A stretch of DNA of 64,000 nt, taken from positions 1-64,000 of the forward strand of contig JAFKAC010000112.1 in NCBI GenBank assembly GCA_025766275.1. The letters run 5' to 3'. Origin of the DNA: Lactarius indigo (Eukaryota > Basidiomycota > Agaricomycetes > Russulales > Russulaceae). The translations under genes were made by a program, and so were the position numbers. Shown here piece by piece: positions 1-12,990 of the stretch. Numbering within the stretch: the first letter of the stretch is position 1; each line of letters begins with the position of its first letter. The notes below the pieces were generated by a model that made no database searches, was not told where the DNA came from, and was given only the letters and a program-made list of their open reading frames with translations.

Positions 1-80
1 TAGGGAGTGGGAAATATGATATGATGGGAGTATTTGGTAATATTTGTCGGTTGATTTTGGTTGGTCTCGACGTGAATCGT

Positions 81-257
81 AATAAAAGCCAGGGGTCCCC
101 AATTCATCCAAGCCCTACTCATCCTTGACTACCTCTCCATCCCTCCCCGGACGTCACCCGTCCTCCTTCTCCTCGCCTTCAGCGGCCCCTCTCCCCTCCC
201 ACTCCCAGGGTTTCCCTGTAGCCATCCCATTTCGCCCACCAGACCCTTGCGGTGAAC
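81..257 (+). promoter_or_regulatory. Proximal promoter and CT-rich 5' leader of the H+-ATPase gene
   Basis: An AATAAAAG TATA-like box lies at 81-88, about 170 bp before the ATG at 258. Between them, roughly 113-240, is a strongly pyrimidine-rich tract. CT-rich leaders near the start site are common in highly expressed fungal housekeeping genes, and this fits an abundant proton pump. Assignment rests on position and composition only. Confidence 0.4.
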
Positions 258-3200
258 ATGTCACAACCAATCGCCGAGAAGGAAGCAGGACCTCCTGCGC
301 AGCCTGATACACCTGTAGAGGAGGTCAATAAAGAGAAAAAGGTTCGCGAGTACAAGGACTTTGGCCATGACGAGGTCAAGGCAAACTCGTACGTTGTCTT
401 TCTGGTCTTTCGCGCATCGGGTTTCGGCCCTGACCTCCGATATCTTTCTTCAGACGCCAATGTCGATATGTCAAGGGTACGACTTGCTCGCTTGCAAACC
501 TTCTCGTATTCTCGTGCTGACACTACACACAGATCGAGCTCAAGGCCGACGACCTTTACGACAAGGAAAAAGTCGACCTCGAGACCATTGTTATCGAGGA
601 TGTCTTCACACTCCTCCAATGTAACGACCAGGGTCTCACCAGCCAGGAGGCTCAGCGCCGTCTAGAAATTTTCGGTCCCAACAAGCTCGAACAAGAGGAG
701 CAAAATCCGTTCCTTCAGGTAGCTGATCGACCTCTCCGTCCCATTAAACGAGTTGACTGAGCGTCACATGTCCAGTTTTGAGTTTCATGTGGAACCCACT
801 TTCCTGGGTCATGGAGGCTGCTGCACTCGTCGCTATTGCTTTGTCCAATGGAGAAGGTCGTGCGCCTGACTGGCAAGACTTCGCCGGTATTACTGCCCTT
901 CTATTCATCAACTCGGGTATTGGTTTCTACGAGGAGCGCGGTGCTGGAAATGCCGTCAAGGCGCTCATGGACTCGCTCGCACCCAAGGCAAAGGTTAGGC
1001 GCGATGGCAGCTGGGTTGAGATCGAATCAGCTATCCTCGTTCCCGGAGATATGATCGCGTTCAAGATTGGTGACATCGTACCCGCTGACTGCCGTCTAAC
1101 TGAGGCCATCAATGTGTCCATCGATCAGGCTGCGCTCACTGGAGAGTCTCTTCCTGTATCCAAGAAAGACGGTGACCAGTGTTTCTCGTAAGTTCGGCTT
1201 TACCCGATCGGTCTTTGGAAATTTCTCACGCCGGTGTTCTAGTGGGTCCACTTGCAAACAGGGTGAGGCTGAGGGTGTCGTTATTTCCACCGGTGTCAAT
1301 ACCTTCTTCGGTCGTGCTGCATCGCTCGTCGGCCAGGAGGACGACACCACCGGTCACTTGCAGAAGATTTTGGCACAAATTGGCTCCTTCTGCCTTATCG
1401 CCATTGGTATTTTCGTCATCGCAGAAATCTTCGTTCTTTATGCTGGCTTCCGTTGGTCATACCGTTCCGGCCTCGACAACATCCTCGTGCTTTTGATCGG
1501 TGGTATTCCCATTGCCATGCCCACTGTATTATCCGTCACCCTTGCTGTCGGCGCCCAGCAACTCGCCGGCTATAAGGCCATCGTCACCCGTATCACCGCC
1601 ATTGAGGAGCTTGCTGGAGTCACTATTCTGTGCTCTGACAAGACCGGCACTCTCACTACCAACAAACTCACCATTGATCGTTCTACCATCAGAACGTATG
1701 GTCCCTTCTCAGCTGACGATGTCATTCTCCTCGCGGCCTACGCATCTCGTACCGAGAACCAGGACGCCATCGATGCCTCCGTTGTTGGTGCCCTCGGTGA
1801 TACATCCCGCGCTCGTGCCGGCATCAAGCTCCTCGATTTCAAGCCTTTCAATCCTGTCGACAAGCGTACCGAGATCACCTACCGTGAGGAGGCAACCGGC
1901 AAACTGAAGCGTGTCACCAAGGGTATGACTGGTATCATCATCGAGCTCTGCTCACGCAACAAAACCGACGACATTGAGAACCGTCTTGAATCCGACGTCG
2001 AGGAATTCGCCTCCCGTGGTCTTCGCGCTCTTGCCGTTGCATATGAGGAAGTCGACGGTGACGATTTCGAGGCTGAGGGTAATGGCTTCGAACTTATTGG
2101 TCTTCTCGCCATCTTTGATCCTCCCCGTGAGGACACCAAGCAAACTATCGATGACGCTCTTTCCTTCGGTGTTAAGGTCAAGATGGTTACTGGTGACCAG
2201 CTCGCTATTGCCAAAGAAACCGGCCGCCGTCTCGGTCTTGGTGACCACATGTATCCCGCCAAGGTGCTCAAAGATGGTCCTCCCCCGGGTAGCGGCTTCA
2301 ACTCTCTCGACGACATGATCATGGATGCTGATGGGTTTGCCGGTGTGTTCCCCGAGCACAAGTTCGAGATCGTCAAACGTCTTCAAGGTCTTGGCCATCT
2401 CTGCGCCATGACTGGTGACGGTGCAAATGACGCTCCTGCCCTCTCCCGTGCCAACGTCGGTATTGCTGTGGAAGGTGCTACCGATGCTGCTCGTGGTGCC
2501 GCTGACATCGTCTTGACTGAACCTGGTCTTTCAACTATCGTCCATGCAATCCGCGGTTCGCGTGTCATCTTCCAACGTATGCGGAACTATGCGATTTATG
2601 CCTGTGCCGTTACGATCCGTATTGTCGTCTGCTTTGCCGTCTTGGTGTTCTGCTACAGGTTCCAATTCCCGCCCTTCATGGTCCTTATTATTGCCCTACT
2701 CAATGACGGTACCATCATGACCCTCTCCGTCGATCGCGTGCTTCCTTCGTCAACACCGGATAGTTGGGACTTGGCCGAGATCTTTGCTTACGCCGTCGCC
2801 TATGGTCTTTACTTGACACTCTCCACGTAAGTTGAGCCGACGGTTGTTTCTTCGTTTTGGTCTAATTGATCCGCATAGGATCATTCTCGTTGTCGTTATC
2901 CTTGAGTCGGACTTCTTCCAGAGGAAGTTCCATGTCCACCTCAACTCGCCCCCGGGTCAGATCGACCACAACGACGAGAAGCTTCACACGATCGTTTACC
3001 TCCAGGTTGCCATTATCTCGCAGGCACTCATCTTCGTTACTCGCGCCCACGGGTTCTTCTTTATGGAGCGTCCGTCGTACGCGTTGATGGCTGCCTTCTG
3101 CCTGGCTCAACTCGTGTCCTCCATCATCGCCGGCTTCGCTAACTGGGGCTTCACCAACATCCAGAAAATTTCCGGTGCTTGGATCGGTATTGTTTGGGTC

Positions 3201-3602
3201 TGGGTGAGTGACTAGAGTCGTTGGCTCCCACCATATCACGGATTCTGACCGACCCTTTATGATTAGAACATCATCTGGTTCGTTCCCCTCGACCTGATCA
3301 AGTTCGCCATGAAAGCAACCGTGATCAAGTACCTCCGCGACAGTCACAACCAGGCCACAGCTGCGGCTACCCGTGCTGCTGCGGAAACTGGTGTCCCGAT
3401 CGTGCGCACTCAGTCGCGTGCCGCATCAATTCACGAATCTCTCTACTCGAACCGGACGTCGTTCATCCGCCGCGCTGTACGCAAGGTCGGCTTTGGCCAG
3501 AAAGTGCGTGTCAAGGCAGAAGAATTGCATAGGTTCAGCAGCATCCAGGCGCACCAAACAGGCCAGACGCTTGCGCGCCACCCCTCACGCCCTGGCGCAT
3601 AG
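258..3602 (+). CDS. PMA1: Plasma-membrane H+-ATPase (P3A-type P-type ATPase)
   Basis: The proton pump that energises the plasma membrane by exporting H+ with ATP hydrolysis. Exons can be read at about 258-388, 454-476, 533-718, 776-1187, 1243-2826, 2879-3203 and 3267-3602, giving about 998 residues, the usual family length. Seen directly: the phosphorylation motif CSDKTGTLT (near 1630), the hinge TGDGANDAP (near 2410), [18 protein letters not shown], and transmembrane segments such as [20 protein letters not shown] and the C-terminal set from 2570. The nucleotide-domain KGAP motif reads KGMT. The start is the first ATG of a leader rich in charged residues ([15 protein letters not shown]). Two junctions (exon 1/2 and 3/4) are each off by one base when joined at the canonical sites, in opposite directions; the other junctions are exact. 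That may be sequencing error or real damage. Family assignment is certain; intactness is not. Confidence 0.95.
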
Positions 3603-5294
3603 ACGGACGATCCGAGCGTGGCCTGAAGCGTGAAGAGTGTCAACGCGCATCATATCCCTGTAATTCTATGACTTTGCCGCCCCTCGATTTCCGGTGTCCT
3701 CTCTTTTTCCCATCGCGTTCCCCCACAACGAATTTCTATTTGCCCCGCGCGTTCATTTTGATCACATTAAATTCCAGACACTGGATTCGGTGCGTGGGTG
3801 AGGCTGGTGGTCTCTTAGAAACCCCGCGTTCCCCGTCTTGCGCTTTTTGGCGTCTCACTCGTTTTGACCAATTCAAATCTCTCATATACACAACAATTGA
3901 TTTTCTTCGTCTTGTTACGTTTGTTTTTCTTACGGCCTTGTCATAACGACCCTCGCGCGCTTTTCTTCCTTATATAGCGTTAATTCCTGTCGCAGTGATG
4001 ACAAAAATAAAGTCTATTCTTTATACCAGCATCATCCCATTCGGGTACTATGTGCGAACATTCACTATCTCGCTCGCTTACTCTTCACTCGTGAGAGTAT
4101 ACTGTCCGCCACTCATCACAATCATGTAGTGACCGGGTTACCGCCAAGACCATATGGAACCCTTCAACGCTCAAGTCTCTGGATAGGCCAAGGAATAAAC
4201 GATGATAGGATCGTTCAGATGAAACGCCGTTCCCGTCACTGACAACAACTTAAGCTATTACTCGCTTCTCACTTGGTTTTTCGTTGCTCGTGTAGCATCA
4301 CTATAGTAGCGTTTTTCCCTTCAGCCAACTTCGTGTGGGTTTGTTGACGCACACCGCACTATGACTTTGTTCTCAGGCCCACTCCACTGCAGCGGCGAGC
4401 CACGGCTTTCGTGTGCGCCATGTTCGCACGGTCTCTCAGCTGATCGCCTTTGTGCTATTTTTATCCTTGCCTTTCTCGACGAGAAATGGACCTCGAGGTC
4501 ATCCCCCTGATCGTACTATAGGGCGTAGTACGCATGCATGCCCCGCTCCTGTTCCTGCACCCTTTTTTACGAGAAGGGGGGCGTCTCTCTCTCATCCCCG
4601 CTAATTTTAGCACACTCTTCTCGGCATGATCAATGAGTCCGGGCGTTGCAAATGCGGCAATATAGGGGGTTGGTTTTGAGCTACAGCACACAGATCGTCT
4701 TGTTTGTGATGTGCCCATTAGGAGGCCAAGGGCGGACGTTGGGCCATTCGACCGATTGGAAAGAATCCTTAGATCGCTCGTTGAACGCGATGGCGCTAAA
4801 ACGCTTCTGGTTCTTCTGATTCGCTTTAGCCGCTGTTCACGCCACTGTGTCTTGCTCCCTATTGTGACAACCACAAAGGGATAAGCCTAGTCTCGCAACT
4901 CACGACGTGGAGCTGGGAAGTCCGTTTCCCTAAAGGATTGCTCAGGTTAGAGAGCATATCCGTGAGGCCTAGGCTAACGTCCGAACCAAATGATTATTTC
5001 CCAACAAGGCGCCTCAGCAGTCAGTACTAGTCAGTATTCGCAGACATTGTTGTCGAAGCTGAAGACATAGATTTGATTACCCACCTCCGCGTCACTGGCA
5101 GGTAAGCTCATCAACCCTGCAGTGAAACGTTGAGACTCCTCACTCACGTTCCCCTCTACTCGAGTCTACACATATTATTTTGTCACGGTATTTGTACCAC
5201 GTAATGGGACGGTATATACACGAGATTATTGATATCGAGCACCCAACAGGAATATACAATATCGCACACGCACACCTAGAGATTGGGGGACACA
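3603..5294. other. Intergenic region, 1.7 kb
   Basis: Holds the 3' UTR of the H+-ATPase gene (polyadenylation-like AATAAAG near 4007) and then sequence in which I find no open frame with coherent protein character, RNA gene or repeat. Frames of 60-137 codons here have no recognisable domain or plausible splice partners. Confidence 0.5.
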
Positions 5295-7997
5295 TTAAAC
5301 GATATCGTATTGACAGTGCGAAGGATGCGGAAAATGAGTCTCTGTCCGCTCGGCAGTTGGTCCCCACAGTGAACGACCCCCGACGGCTACGTCTGAGTCA
5401 GTGGCCGGTGGCGATGACTGGGATTGTGGTGGGAGATCTGGGGTAGCGTGGTTTGCGCGGTTCGCCGAGGGGGGGCCAAGAGCGTCATTTTCATTGCGCA
5501 GACTAAGCTTTGGCTCACCATCATCCTCGGCGGCAGCGGTACCAAGATCAGGTACGGAGGTCCGCCCTGGAGAGGTGCCGGGAGCAGTAAGGACTTTTGT
5601 CGAGAAATGGGATTCTGGGCGAGACGGTGAAAGGGCGGATCGGGACATGAGTGCGTGTGAGGAGAGCGGCGGACCGGTAGGAAGTACATTGTCGAAAGCT
5701 GGATTAGGAGCTAGATACGGAGACGTCGGAAAGTATGCCTTGTGAGGGATGGAAATGGCAGCGGGTGGGGGGGTAGAGGAAAGAGAAGTGTCGGACGTCG
5801 ATTTTTCGGGAGAGGGGTAGGGCATTATTATATCTGAGGGAGCGACGTCTCGTATTGAACCAGTGATGGCTGGACCTGGTGAGATAACAGGAATGGGGCT
5901 TTCGATGGATGTCTGATGAGTGGTGTGAAAGTTGTCAAGTGGTAGCACATCCCTGGGGCTTTCGACGATAGGGAACGAGGCAGGTATGAACAAGGAAGGC
6001 ACATCGGGGCGGACCGGCACAGCGTGGTCGTGCAGTACAGGGCGAGCAAAGGTTGTGGTAGTAAAACCATTGTGAATGTGACCAGTGACGTTACACGCTG
6101 GATACGAGGACGGCTCCCTCAAGATGTTATCTCCATTGCCCGTGGAGGGGGAGAGTAGTGTCGGAGAGGAACCGGGATCTTGATGAAGAGCGAAGTAAAT
6201 GTTGCGAATCGGTCCCAAGGTAAGGAGCGCCATCCGCTGATTGTTGTCATTGCGTACTTTGAAAACAATTTGGTTCCAGAGTGCACAGAACTCGTGCTGC
6301 AATTCAGGTAGCGTATCTCGTGCATTGAACTTGGAAGCTGTTTTCAGAATGAATGAGAACTCGGCCGACGGCCAGGACCGTATCCAGAAACGATTAAATT
6401 GCTGGCGAGTAACGTAAATCAAGACGGCAAGTGACAAACTGTCGCCATGTGCGGCGTAGTATCGGAGGACGTTTTCCGAGATGCCCAGTTCGCTGGAGGC
6501 GAGAACGAACCAAGAGCCGTTGCGCCTTTGGGCCTTTGCGACAATACCAGTAAGTATGGATTGTACAACCAACGCAGTGTTTCGATCTCCGCTATTGCCC
6601 CAACTTCTCATAGCACGGGCAAACTCGACAGTCTGCAGCCCCCTATATTGGTCTTGGAATACGATTCTGAGGAGGGCATGATCATAGGCGTCAGGAAATT
6701 CAGCTGGATCGAGCGCTCGAGCGCAGACGATGGCTCTCCGGTTTTTGACAGGCCCAGGGAGTATATCGGATGAGAACGTGCGGTCAAGAAACCCTATCAA
6801 TGTTTCAGAAATCTTCTTTTTTCCGTCTTCAGTGAGACTGCGAAGAGGATCGTCGACAATTTTTGAGTTACGGAAGCCAGGTAAGCCGGAAAAAAAGCGC
6901 TCCAATTCGTGGTCTTCATCCAAACCGTCAAACGTCCACAGAAAGGCGTGGGTATCAATCTTCGATGGTGCTCTCAGAGCGGTTTCCTCGGCTGTCTTCT
7001 GCATGCCCTGCGTAAGCCGTCTGTGATATCTTTCCTCCAAGCCTCGAAAGTGGTCCAAGGATCCACCACGAGAGTAAACCAACCAGGTACACCACCGAAG
7101 AACCCTATAGATGATGCAAGATGTCCCATTAGCAATGTGCCACGCCGGTGATGAGAGTGGGGTGTGGTATGGGCTATCATGATGAAAGACCGGCATCAAC
7201 GTGAGGCATGTGTATAGACTCGTGGCGACACTGACAAATGTCAGCGACAACTTGAAGCCCATGGGGCTAAGGTGGTGGAGGAACACAACGACGCCGACAC
7301 CGCAAAAAATCAGGGAAGCATGTAGCAGCACGGGCAATGCTTCGACTACCCACGGAAGGAGAAGCCTCTCGGACCCTTCAAAAAAGAATGTACGGATCCG
7401 AGCTCGCTTGTGTGGACTGTAATGTGCCTGAGTGACCTTGAGGTATTTTCGTGCCCACTGCTGGAGTAACGTCGCGAACGTAGCACAGGCAATACAGTTT
7501 GCCAAGCTGAAGAACCAAAGCCCGTTAACCCAAACTGCGTAGGTTGGTGGAGAAAATGGGGGTGGGGAAGAAGGGTAGGAGGTAGAAACGTTAGATCCAT
7601 TTGGGTTGGTGATAGTCTGATAGATATTCGCCAGGTAGAAGTTTGAAGTGTCCTGCGGGTCCGGTCGTAGGTCCTGGGTAGATATTGAAATCAACGTTGC
7701 AATGGCAGCAGAGAATAGACCGCTCTATGACTGATGAGTCGGCGAAAGGCACGGGATTAGAAGATGGAGACACACAAAGATAAGGGCCCCGTCAGCGTCT
7801 GCTTTCCATCTTTCGACCATCTTCCTGTCTTCTTCCTCTGCCCTTTCTAAATACATCGAGAAAATAGGTCCGGAGCCATCGACAAAGTTTCTGTGTGATG
7901 CCTGATTCGGCGCCGGCTGGGGCGGGTATTGGTCGTCGCCTATGCACGCGTATGGTGGGTAAGAACGATCGAAATAAAGTAAGTGGGGATCAGGCAT
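5295..7997 (-). CDS. DUF6535-family membrane protein
   Basis: Two exons, 7997-7776 and 7724-5295, separated by a 51-bp GT/AG intron, encode about 883 residues. The N-terminal half is the DUF6535 region known from many Agaricomycete proteins of unknown function: a leader ending RKMVERWKADADGALIF, a first membrane helix SGLFSAAIATLISIS, the QDL..D.QD block, then three or four more hydrophobic helices to about residue 270. Next comes a soluble region beginning near HAFLWTFDGLDEDHELERF, the same module seen in the array at 14-29 kb. The last 250 residues are Pro/Ser/Thr-rich and probably disordered. Unlike the 25.6-kb paralogue it has only one copy of the soluble module. The intron matches the position used in the paralogues, which supports the model. 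Start at 7997 is the first ATG in the exon; an earlier exon is possible. Confidence 0.8.
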
Positions 7998-9490
7998 CTG
8001 TACCTATTCCTGCGTCGCGTACGTTGGTAGCCTCGTAAGGAGCCCAGGACATTGAAGACTATGCAGTGGAGAGTACAGGGAGATTTGGGGGAGGGCGTAG
8101 AGAGAGGGCGTAGAGAAAAACAACACCGTGTTACGGTTGGCGGGTTATAAAGCCCCAATGAGGGGTCTTGGAAATGCAAATTTCCGCCCGCATTGTGACG
8201 CATATAGATACCTTGATCTCGCACGCGCAAGCCTGAGACTACTCTGTACAAAAGACAAATGGGCTTTATGTCATTGGACCAGGTCAATAACAAGAGAGAG
8301 ATGAACATGGACTTCATGAACTTTGAACTGTACGGCAGCTCACGGCCAAAATAGACTGTGTTACTTGAGTAGCTCCTAAACATGTCAAGCGATCCGCCAA
8401 CTTACAACAACAAAATGAAGAACGTAAATCACTTTAAGTTGCGCTTGGAAAATCACCTACGGGCTCTTTACCATTATTTCCCATGTCCTGTCATCGCAAT
8501 TGGTATTGATGGACCAGCGCCGTAATTTTGGTCGGGTTGTGATCGGATTTGGATCGGATAGATGTAGGGCGTTCGGGAGTTCGGAGTTGAGAGTGGGAAT
8601 CAAAAACGATCGTATTGTCTGGAATATAAATCGGTTGTCAAAAACAAAAACAAAAAAAGATCTCGTACTGTCGGGACCAAATGGCAAAGCACCCTACAGT
8701 ACCTCGTAAACCTCAAGTCCGTTGTGGACAAAATGCATGGAAAGGAAAGTTCGGCCATTCAAGTAATGATCGAGGTACACTTTCCACCCGCACCTGCCAG
8801 CCGTCGCCGGAGCGCCCCCCCCCCTTTGCAGGGCGAGAAGCCCATCAATCAACGCATGCGCCTGCCCGTGTTTGTCATACGAGAAAATCCCCGTCACTAC
8901 ACACGGTGGGCAAGATATACAGAGATGCGACCTGCATGTGGTATGTTCGACGAAGGTACCGGTTTTTTTATCCAGTCTATAGTCAGCAGAGGAAGACGTA
9001 AGATGAATGGTGCGTACGTGATGTCAAGTCATTGTGATGATGACAGCAGAGAAAGTACCACCAAATCACTAGCAAGCCAAGACAAACGACGTATCGTTGC
9101 CCGTAATGGAGAGGTCTCAAAACTTCCAATCAATTTTTTTTTTCAGCTATATACACGGGAAAGCTCGATGATGGTCACCTGCTGGGTGCAAGTGGTAACA
9201 CCTCGTGCTTGACTAAGTTTAGCTAAGAGAGCTGATCATACGTAACTGTACGGCTAAGCGCAAGGAATAGGGAACAAGATAAAATAAAACAAAGCGCCGA
9301 AATTCTAGACTAATGTATGTACTCACTTTGTTTTGTCTACCTCCGTGTCGTGTGTTATAAAACAAATACATAACATGACCCATTTTCTTCTGTTGTTGCC
9401 CCTCGTGCTGCTGTAATAAATAAAATATATGATGGAAGAAAACAAAGCGCAAAGAAAAAAGGACGGGATATTTGTTGCACCACTTGGTCC
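7998..9490. other. Intergenic region with one possible coding remnant
   Basis: On the minus strand a frame runs from about 9000 to 8694 and contains the protein-like stretch CGWKVYLDHYLNGRTF before a stop. It has no ATG, and I could not find splice sites joining it to anything. It may be a last exon or a relic. The rest of the interval shows no gene, RNA or repeat that I can support. Confidence 0.3.
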
Positions 9491-12400
9491 TTACAACTTC
9501 GACTCGCCCTCCTCCGAGTCCTTGTGCACACCAACGAGCTTCAGCAGCTCTGCGACGACTTCGAGCGGACTCGTCACGTGCCACTTGGCGAGTGTGCGCT
9601 TCGACGGGTGCCCAACGGCAGTCGTGAAGAGGTCTTCAGGGGTAAGCTGTAGCTCAGCACGCGGGTGCTCGCGGGTCTTTTCCTCAGCGACCAATGAGAC
9701 TGATAGTGGTGGGTCCATCGTATACGGTAGAGACGCCTCTGTGAACTGCAATGAACGGAACATGTCTTCATCGGTCTATTGTGGTGAGAAGCGTCAGTTG
9801 GACTACTGTAGACTGAAGTGTGAGAGTCGAACCTTGTCATCACCCGCACAAAAGACGAATTGGGCATCTGGATTGAGGTATAAAATACGTTTGACGATCT
9901 CGCCTTTGTTGATCGCGATTGGGCGGACCTCGAGGTTCTTCTTACCAACGAGGACTAAGCAACTGCTCAGCGATCATAAAGCTTGGCTAGGTTAGATAGT
10001 AACAATACCTTCGATCGGCCGTTTGTGAGCGACGTTGTTCTCAAGTAAATCCTGGCATTGCCTGCACTGGAATTGTCTAGGAAATATTCCCTGTCAGCAC
10101 GCGCAAGATGATCTTTATCCATGCCGCACGTACCCCCACTCTGGGTCGCTCGAACGATAGTGCCACGTGATGGAGCTCTTCTTGACCTCGATGTGACTGC
10201 CCGTCGTGCGCTCCGTATAATACTTGAACACCTCGAGCACCTCGGCCATCCAACTCATATCCAAGCTCTCGGTGAAGTTGGTCCATTTCTTGACGCCTGG
10301 CGCGCGAATAAAGCCGCCGTGTTCAGCAGACATGCCGAGCCCGTTGATATGTCCCAAGTGCTGCTCGAGGAACGCGCCGTCGCGGCCCGAGATGATGTAC
10401 ACCAGATTCCGCGGGTCCGCGGTGAGTGCGGTGAGTGCGGTAAGGGTGTCCTCTGTCGGGACCGCCATCGAAGGTGTCTTTACGATTGGCGCCAGGGTCC
10501 CCTGTAGTGTGGTCGTTTGTTGTCACTAGACGTAGAAAGTGAAAGGCGGAAAGACAAACATACGTCGTAGTCGAGCAAGAAGAGGCGCTTTGTTGCCAGA
10601 GAGTAGCGCTCGAGCATACGATGTGTGGGTAGGGCGGGCGTTTGGCGCGCAACGCCCTGAGAGTCTACGATACCGAGCAGTAGCTTAACAAGAGTCATGG
10701 CCCACGTCTGTGATGTGTGAGTCGTAATGACGCTGTACAGCTTGGCATGTCGGGTCTCCTTCTCGGCCTGAGACATTAATAATCCGCGGTGCATAGCCGC
10801 TGCCACGTCCTGCAATTAAATTACATGTCAGCAAAAAGGACGGACAGAACGAACAGAATGATACAGACACCAAGGTTCCATGGGTTGATTTGAAGCGCCT
10901 CGGTCATATTGGAGGAGATGCCCATGAACTCACTCAACACGAGAGGTGACTGTTTTGTCTTGGCTTGAGCGATGACGAACTCCATTGACGTCGTGTTCAT
11001 GCCATCGCGCAGCGGTGTTATCACACCGAGGTCAGCAGCACAGAGCAGGGCATAGAACTCGTCCTTCTTGATTGTCTGATGACTGCAAGCCGTTTCTTAG
11101 AGCCCAAAAAGTAGACTGGTGGAAAAAAGTCTCACTAGTGATGAACTGGAATAAAGTCCAGACTTCCGAACTCTCCGTTAATGCTGCTGACGAGCTCGCT
11201 GACTTGGCGTTCGAGTTTCGGCGAGTCAGAAAGAGCGGGGGATGTAACTTGAATGAGTACAACTCGGCCTATCCACTCAGGGTAGTCGTGTAGCAACTTG
11301 GCGAATGCGCGGAGCTTCTGCACGACACCTTTCACGACGTCGAGCTTATCTCGTCCGATGATGATCTTTTTACCGGCGTAAAGCTTAAGCAGGGCCTGCA
11401 ACTTCGGCTGAACTCCCGGTCGCGTGCTGATCGATTACATCAGCATCCAAAAACGGAAAATTAATGACCTCCAAACCCGAAACTCACAGGTCACGTGAAA
11501 CACGCTCAGCGTCGACGCCGACCGGAGTATGCATCACAGCGGTAACATGACCTTGGACGTCGATACCACGCGCAGCAACCTCATAACCACATACTCGCAC
11601 GCAGGATGAGGTGAAGTGACGCGAGTATGAGTATGTTTGGAAGCATACAAGATTGGCACCTAGCATGCCATCTAGTATCTCCTTCCGCCCTATGTATGGA
11701 TATGTTAGCATAGCATCTTGTCAAATTTTCCTGCGTACATACGTGGGAGGCACCGGAAGACCTCGCTGCTTGGCCATGGAGTGTGAACAAAAAGACCGAC
11801 GCAAACTTCGGGGAGCATCAAGCGCAACAACTTGGGCACGAGAAGTAGATGGTAGTCATGCACCCAAACGAGATCACCGGGACGATACACGTCCAAAATT
11901 CGACGCGCAAATGCTGCATTTGCCTGCTCGTATGGGGCCCAATGCTCATCTGCCGAGAAGGACGCAGAAAGCGAGTTCGGCGATACATCCTGCCAGAGCA
12001 AGTAATGGAACAAGGGCCAGAGTGCTATGGTAAGAGAATGACATCATGAATGGAGTTCGCCGTAGCAGCGGCCGAATATCTCACTTTGTTTGCAGTAACC
12101 GTCGTAGTGGCCATGAGCGACCTTATCATCCAGCAAGAGCGGGACATAAGTCGTCTTGGTATCTTCATCCTCACTTTTGAATTTCGCGATTTCTTCCTCG
12201 AGTGAGGCCTTGTCCTTTTCGGAAAGTGAAGTGGACGGGACCTTGACTCTGTCTCCGGCTAAAGAAATGCGCGTGATCCGGTCAATAAGGTGTCATGGGT
12301 GGAAACGGAGTGTTGGACATACCTGATGTGGCATTGGGGCTGTCAATGTCGCCTACCCACCCGATGATGACCTGTTCATGGGTCGCCGATAATGACCGAA

Positions 12401-12743
12401 TGCCGCTGATCATGGCGGCATGGCCCTGGCGCGCAGAAAGCAACCACTTTGGCTGAAGTGCATTTTCTGGGACGTGAGAGGGTGCGGAGGAAGTAGGGTC
12501 AGATGTGTGCGAGGTGATGTCAGTGGGCGGCTGCGGCGGAGTCGAAGGTGGGGAGGGAATGCCAGGGCGCGACGAGGCGTGGAGCGTGGCGGTGATGGGC
12601 AGATAGTGGCATACGTGGAGGACACGGCCAGAGAGGGTAATACCCTTGGCACGATATTCGGCTTCACGAGCGAGAACATCAGAAGTAAGGTCTTCAAGCT
12701 TGATTGGCTCAGGGACGCGACGGGGTTCGTGGAAACTATCCAT
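9491..12743 (-). CDS. TPS2: Trehalose-6-phosphate phosphatase (TPS2 type: GT20-like domain plus HAD phosphatase)
   Basis: Removes phosphate from trehalose 6-phosphate, the last step of cytosolic trehalose synthesis, and belongs to the trehalose synthase complex. Eleven exons join in frame: 12743-12323, 12258-12085, 12024-11743, 11689-11488, 11426-11136, 11082-10869, 10809-10564, 10501-10134, 10076-10009, 9954-9833, 9775-9491; 890 residues. Seen: GRVLHVCHYLPI and WLLSARQGHAAMISG at the N-terminus, then the glycosyltransferase-20 landmarks VWVHDYHLLLVPKLLR, VGLFVHTPWPSSE and ITPLRDGMNTTSMEF. The HAD nucleophile motif LFLLDYD-GTLAP is split by intron 7. Later come IISGRD and FCAGDDKTDEDMF, the phosphatase acidic motif, across intron 10. 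The retained DYDGT and GDDKTDED motifs argue for an active phosphatase rather than a TPS1 synthase or TPS3/TSL1 regulatory subunit. The donor of exon 6 is a weak GTCTGT, chosen because it keeps frame. Confidence 0.93.
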
Positions 12744-12990
12744 GTAAGTATGTATTTGGGATGGTAGAGGTTAGGGAAGAAGAAATACGGAAGAGTGTAA
12801 GCGAAGAAGTAAAGGGTATGTAAAGGATTATATAGGGCTTTAGAGCGATGGTTATCGAGAGCAAGAAACAGAGGACCAAGTACACATAAGGACACTGGTC
12901 CCTCTATTCAGTGGAGGACACGTGGGTGACCTAATCTGCCTCGGCCATAGACCCACATCCAGACCTCGAGACCTCGACGCCCCTGGATAT
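12744..12990 (-). promoter_or_regulatory. Promoter of the TPS2 gene with TATA box and one STRE-like site
   Basis: On the minus strand a TATATAA box lies at 12834-12828, about 85 bp upstream of the ATG. A single CCCCT/AGGGG element, the yeast stress-response core, is at 12980-12984. Trehalose genes are stress-induced through STREs in yeast; whether this site works here is inference. The TATA box is the stronger call. Confidence 0.45.

Noticed and set aside
8694..9000. Minus-strand protein-like frame ending in a stop
   Set aside because: No ATG and no splice site that joins it in phase; kept only as a note in the intergenic entry.
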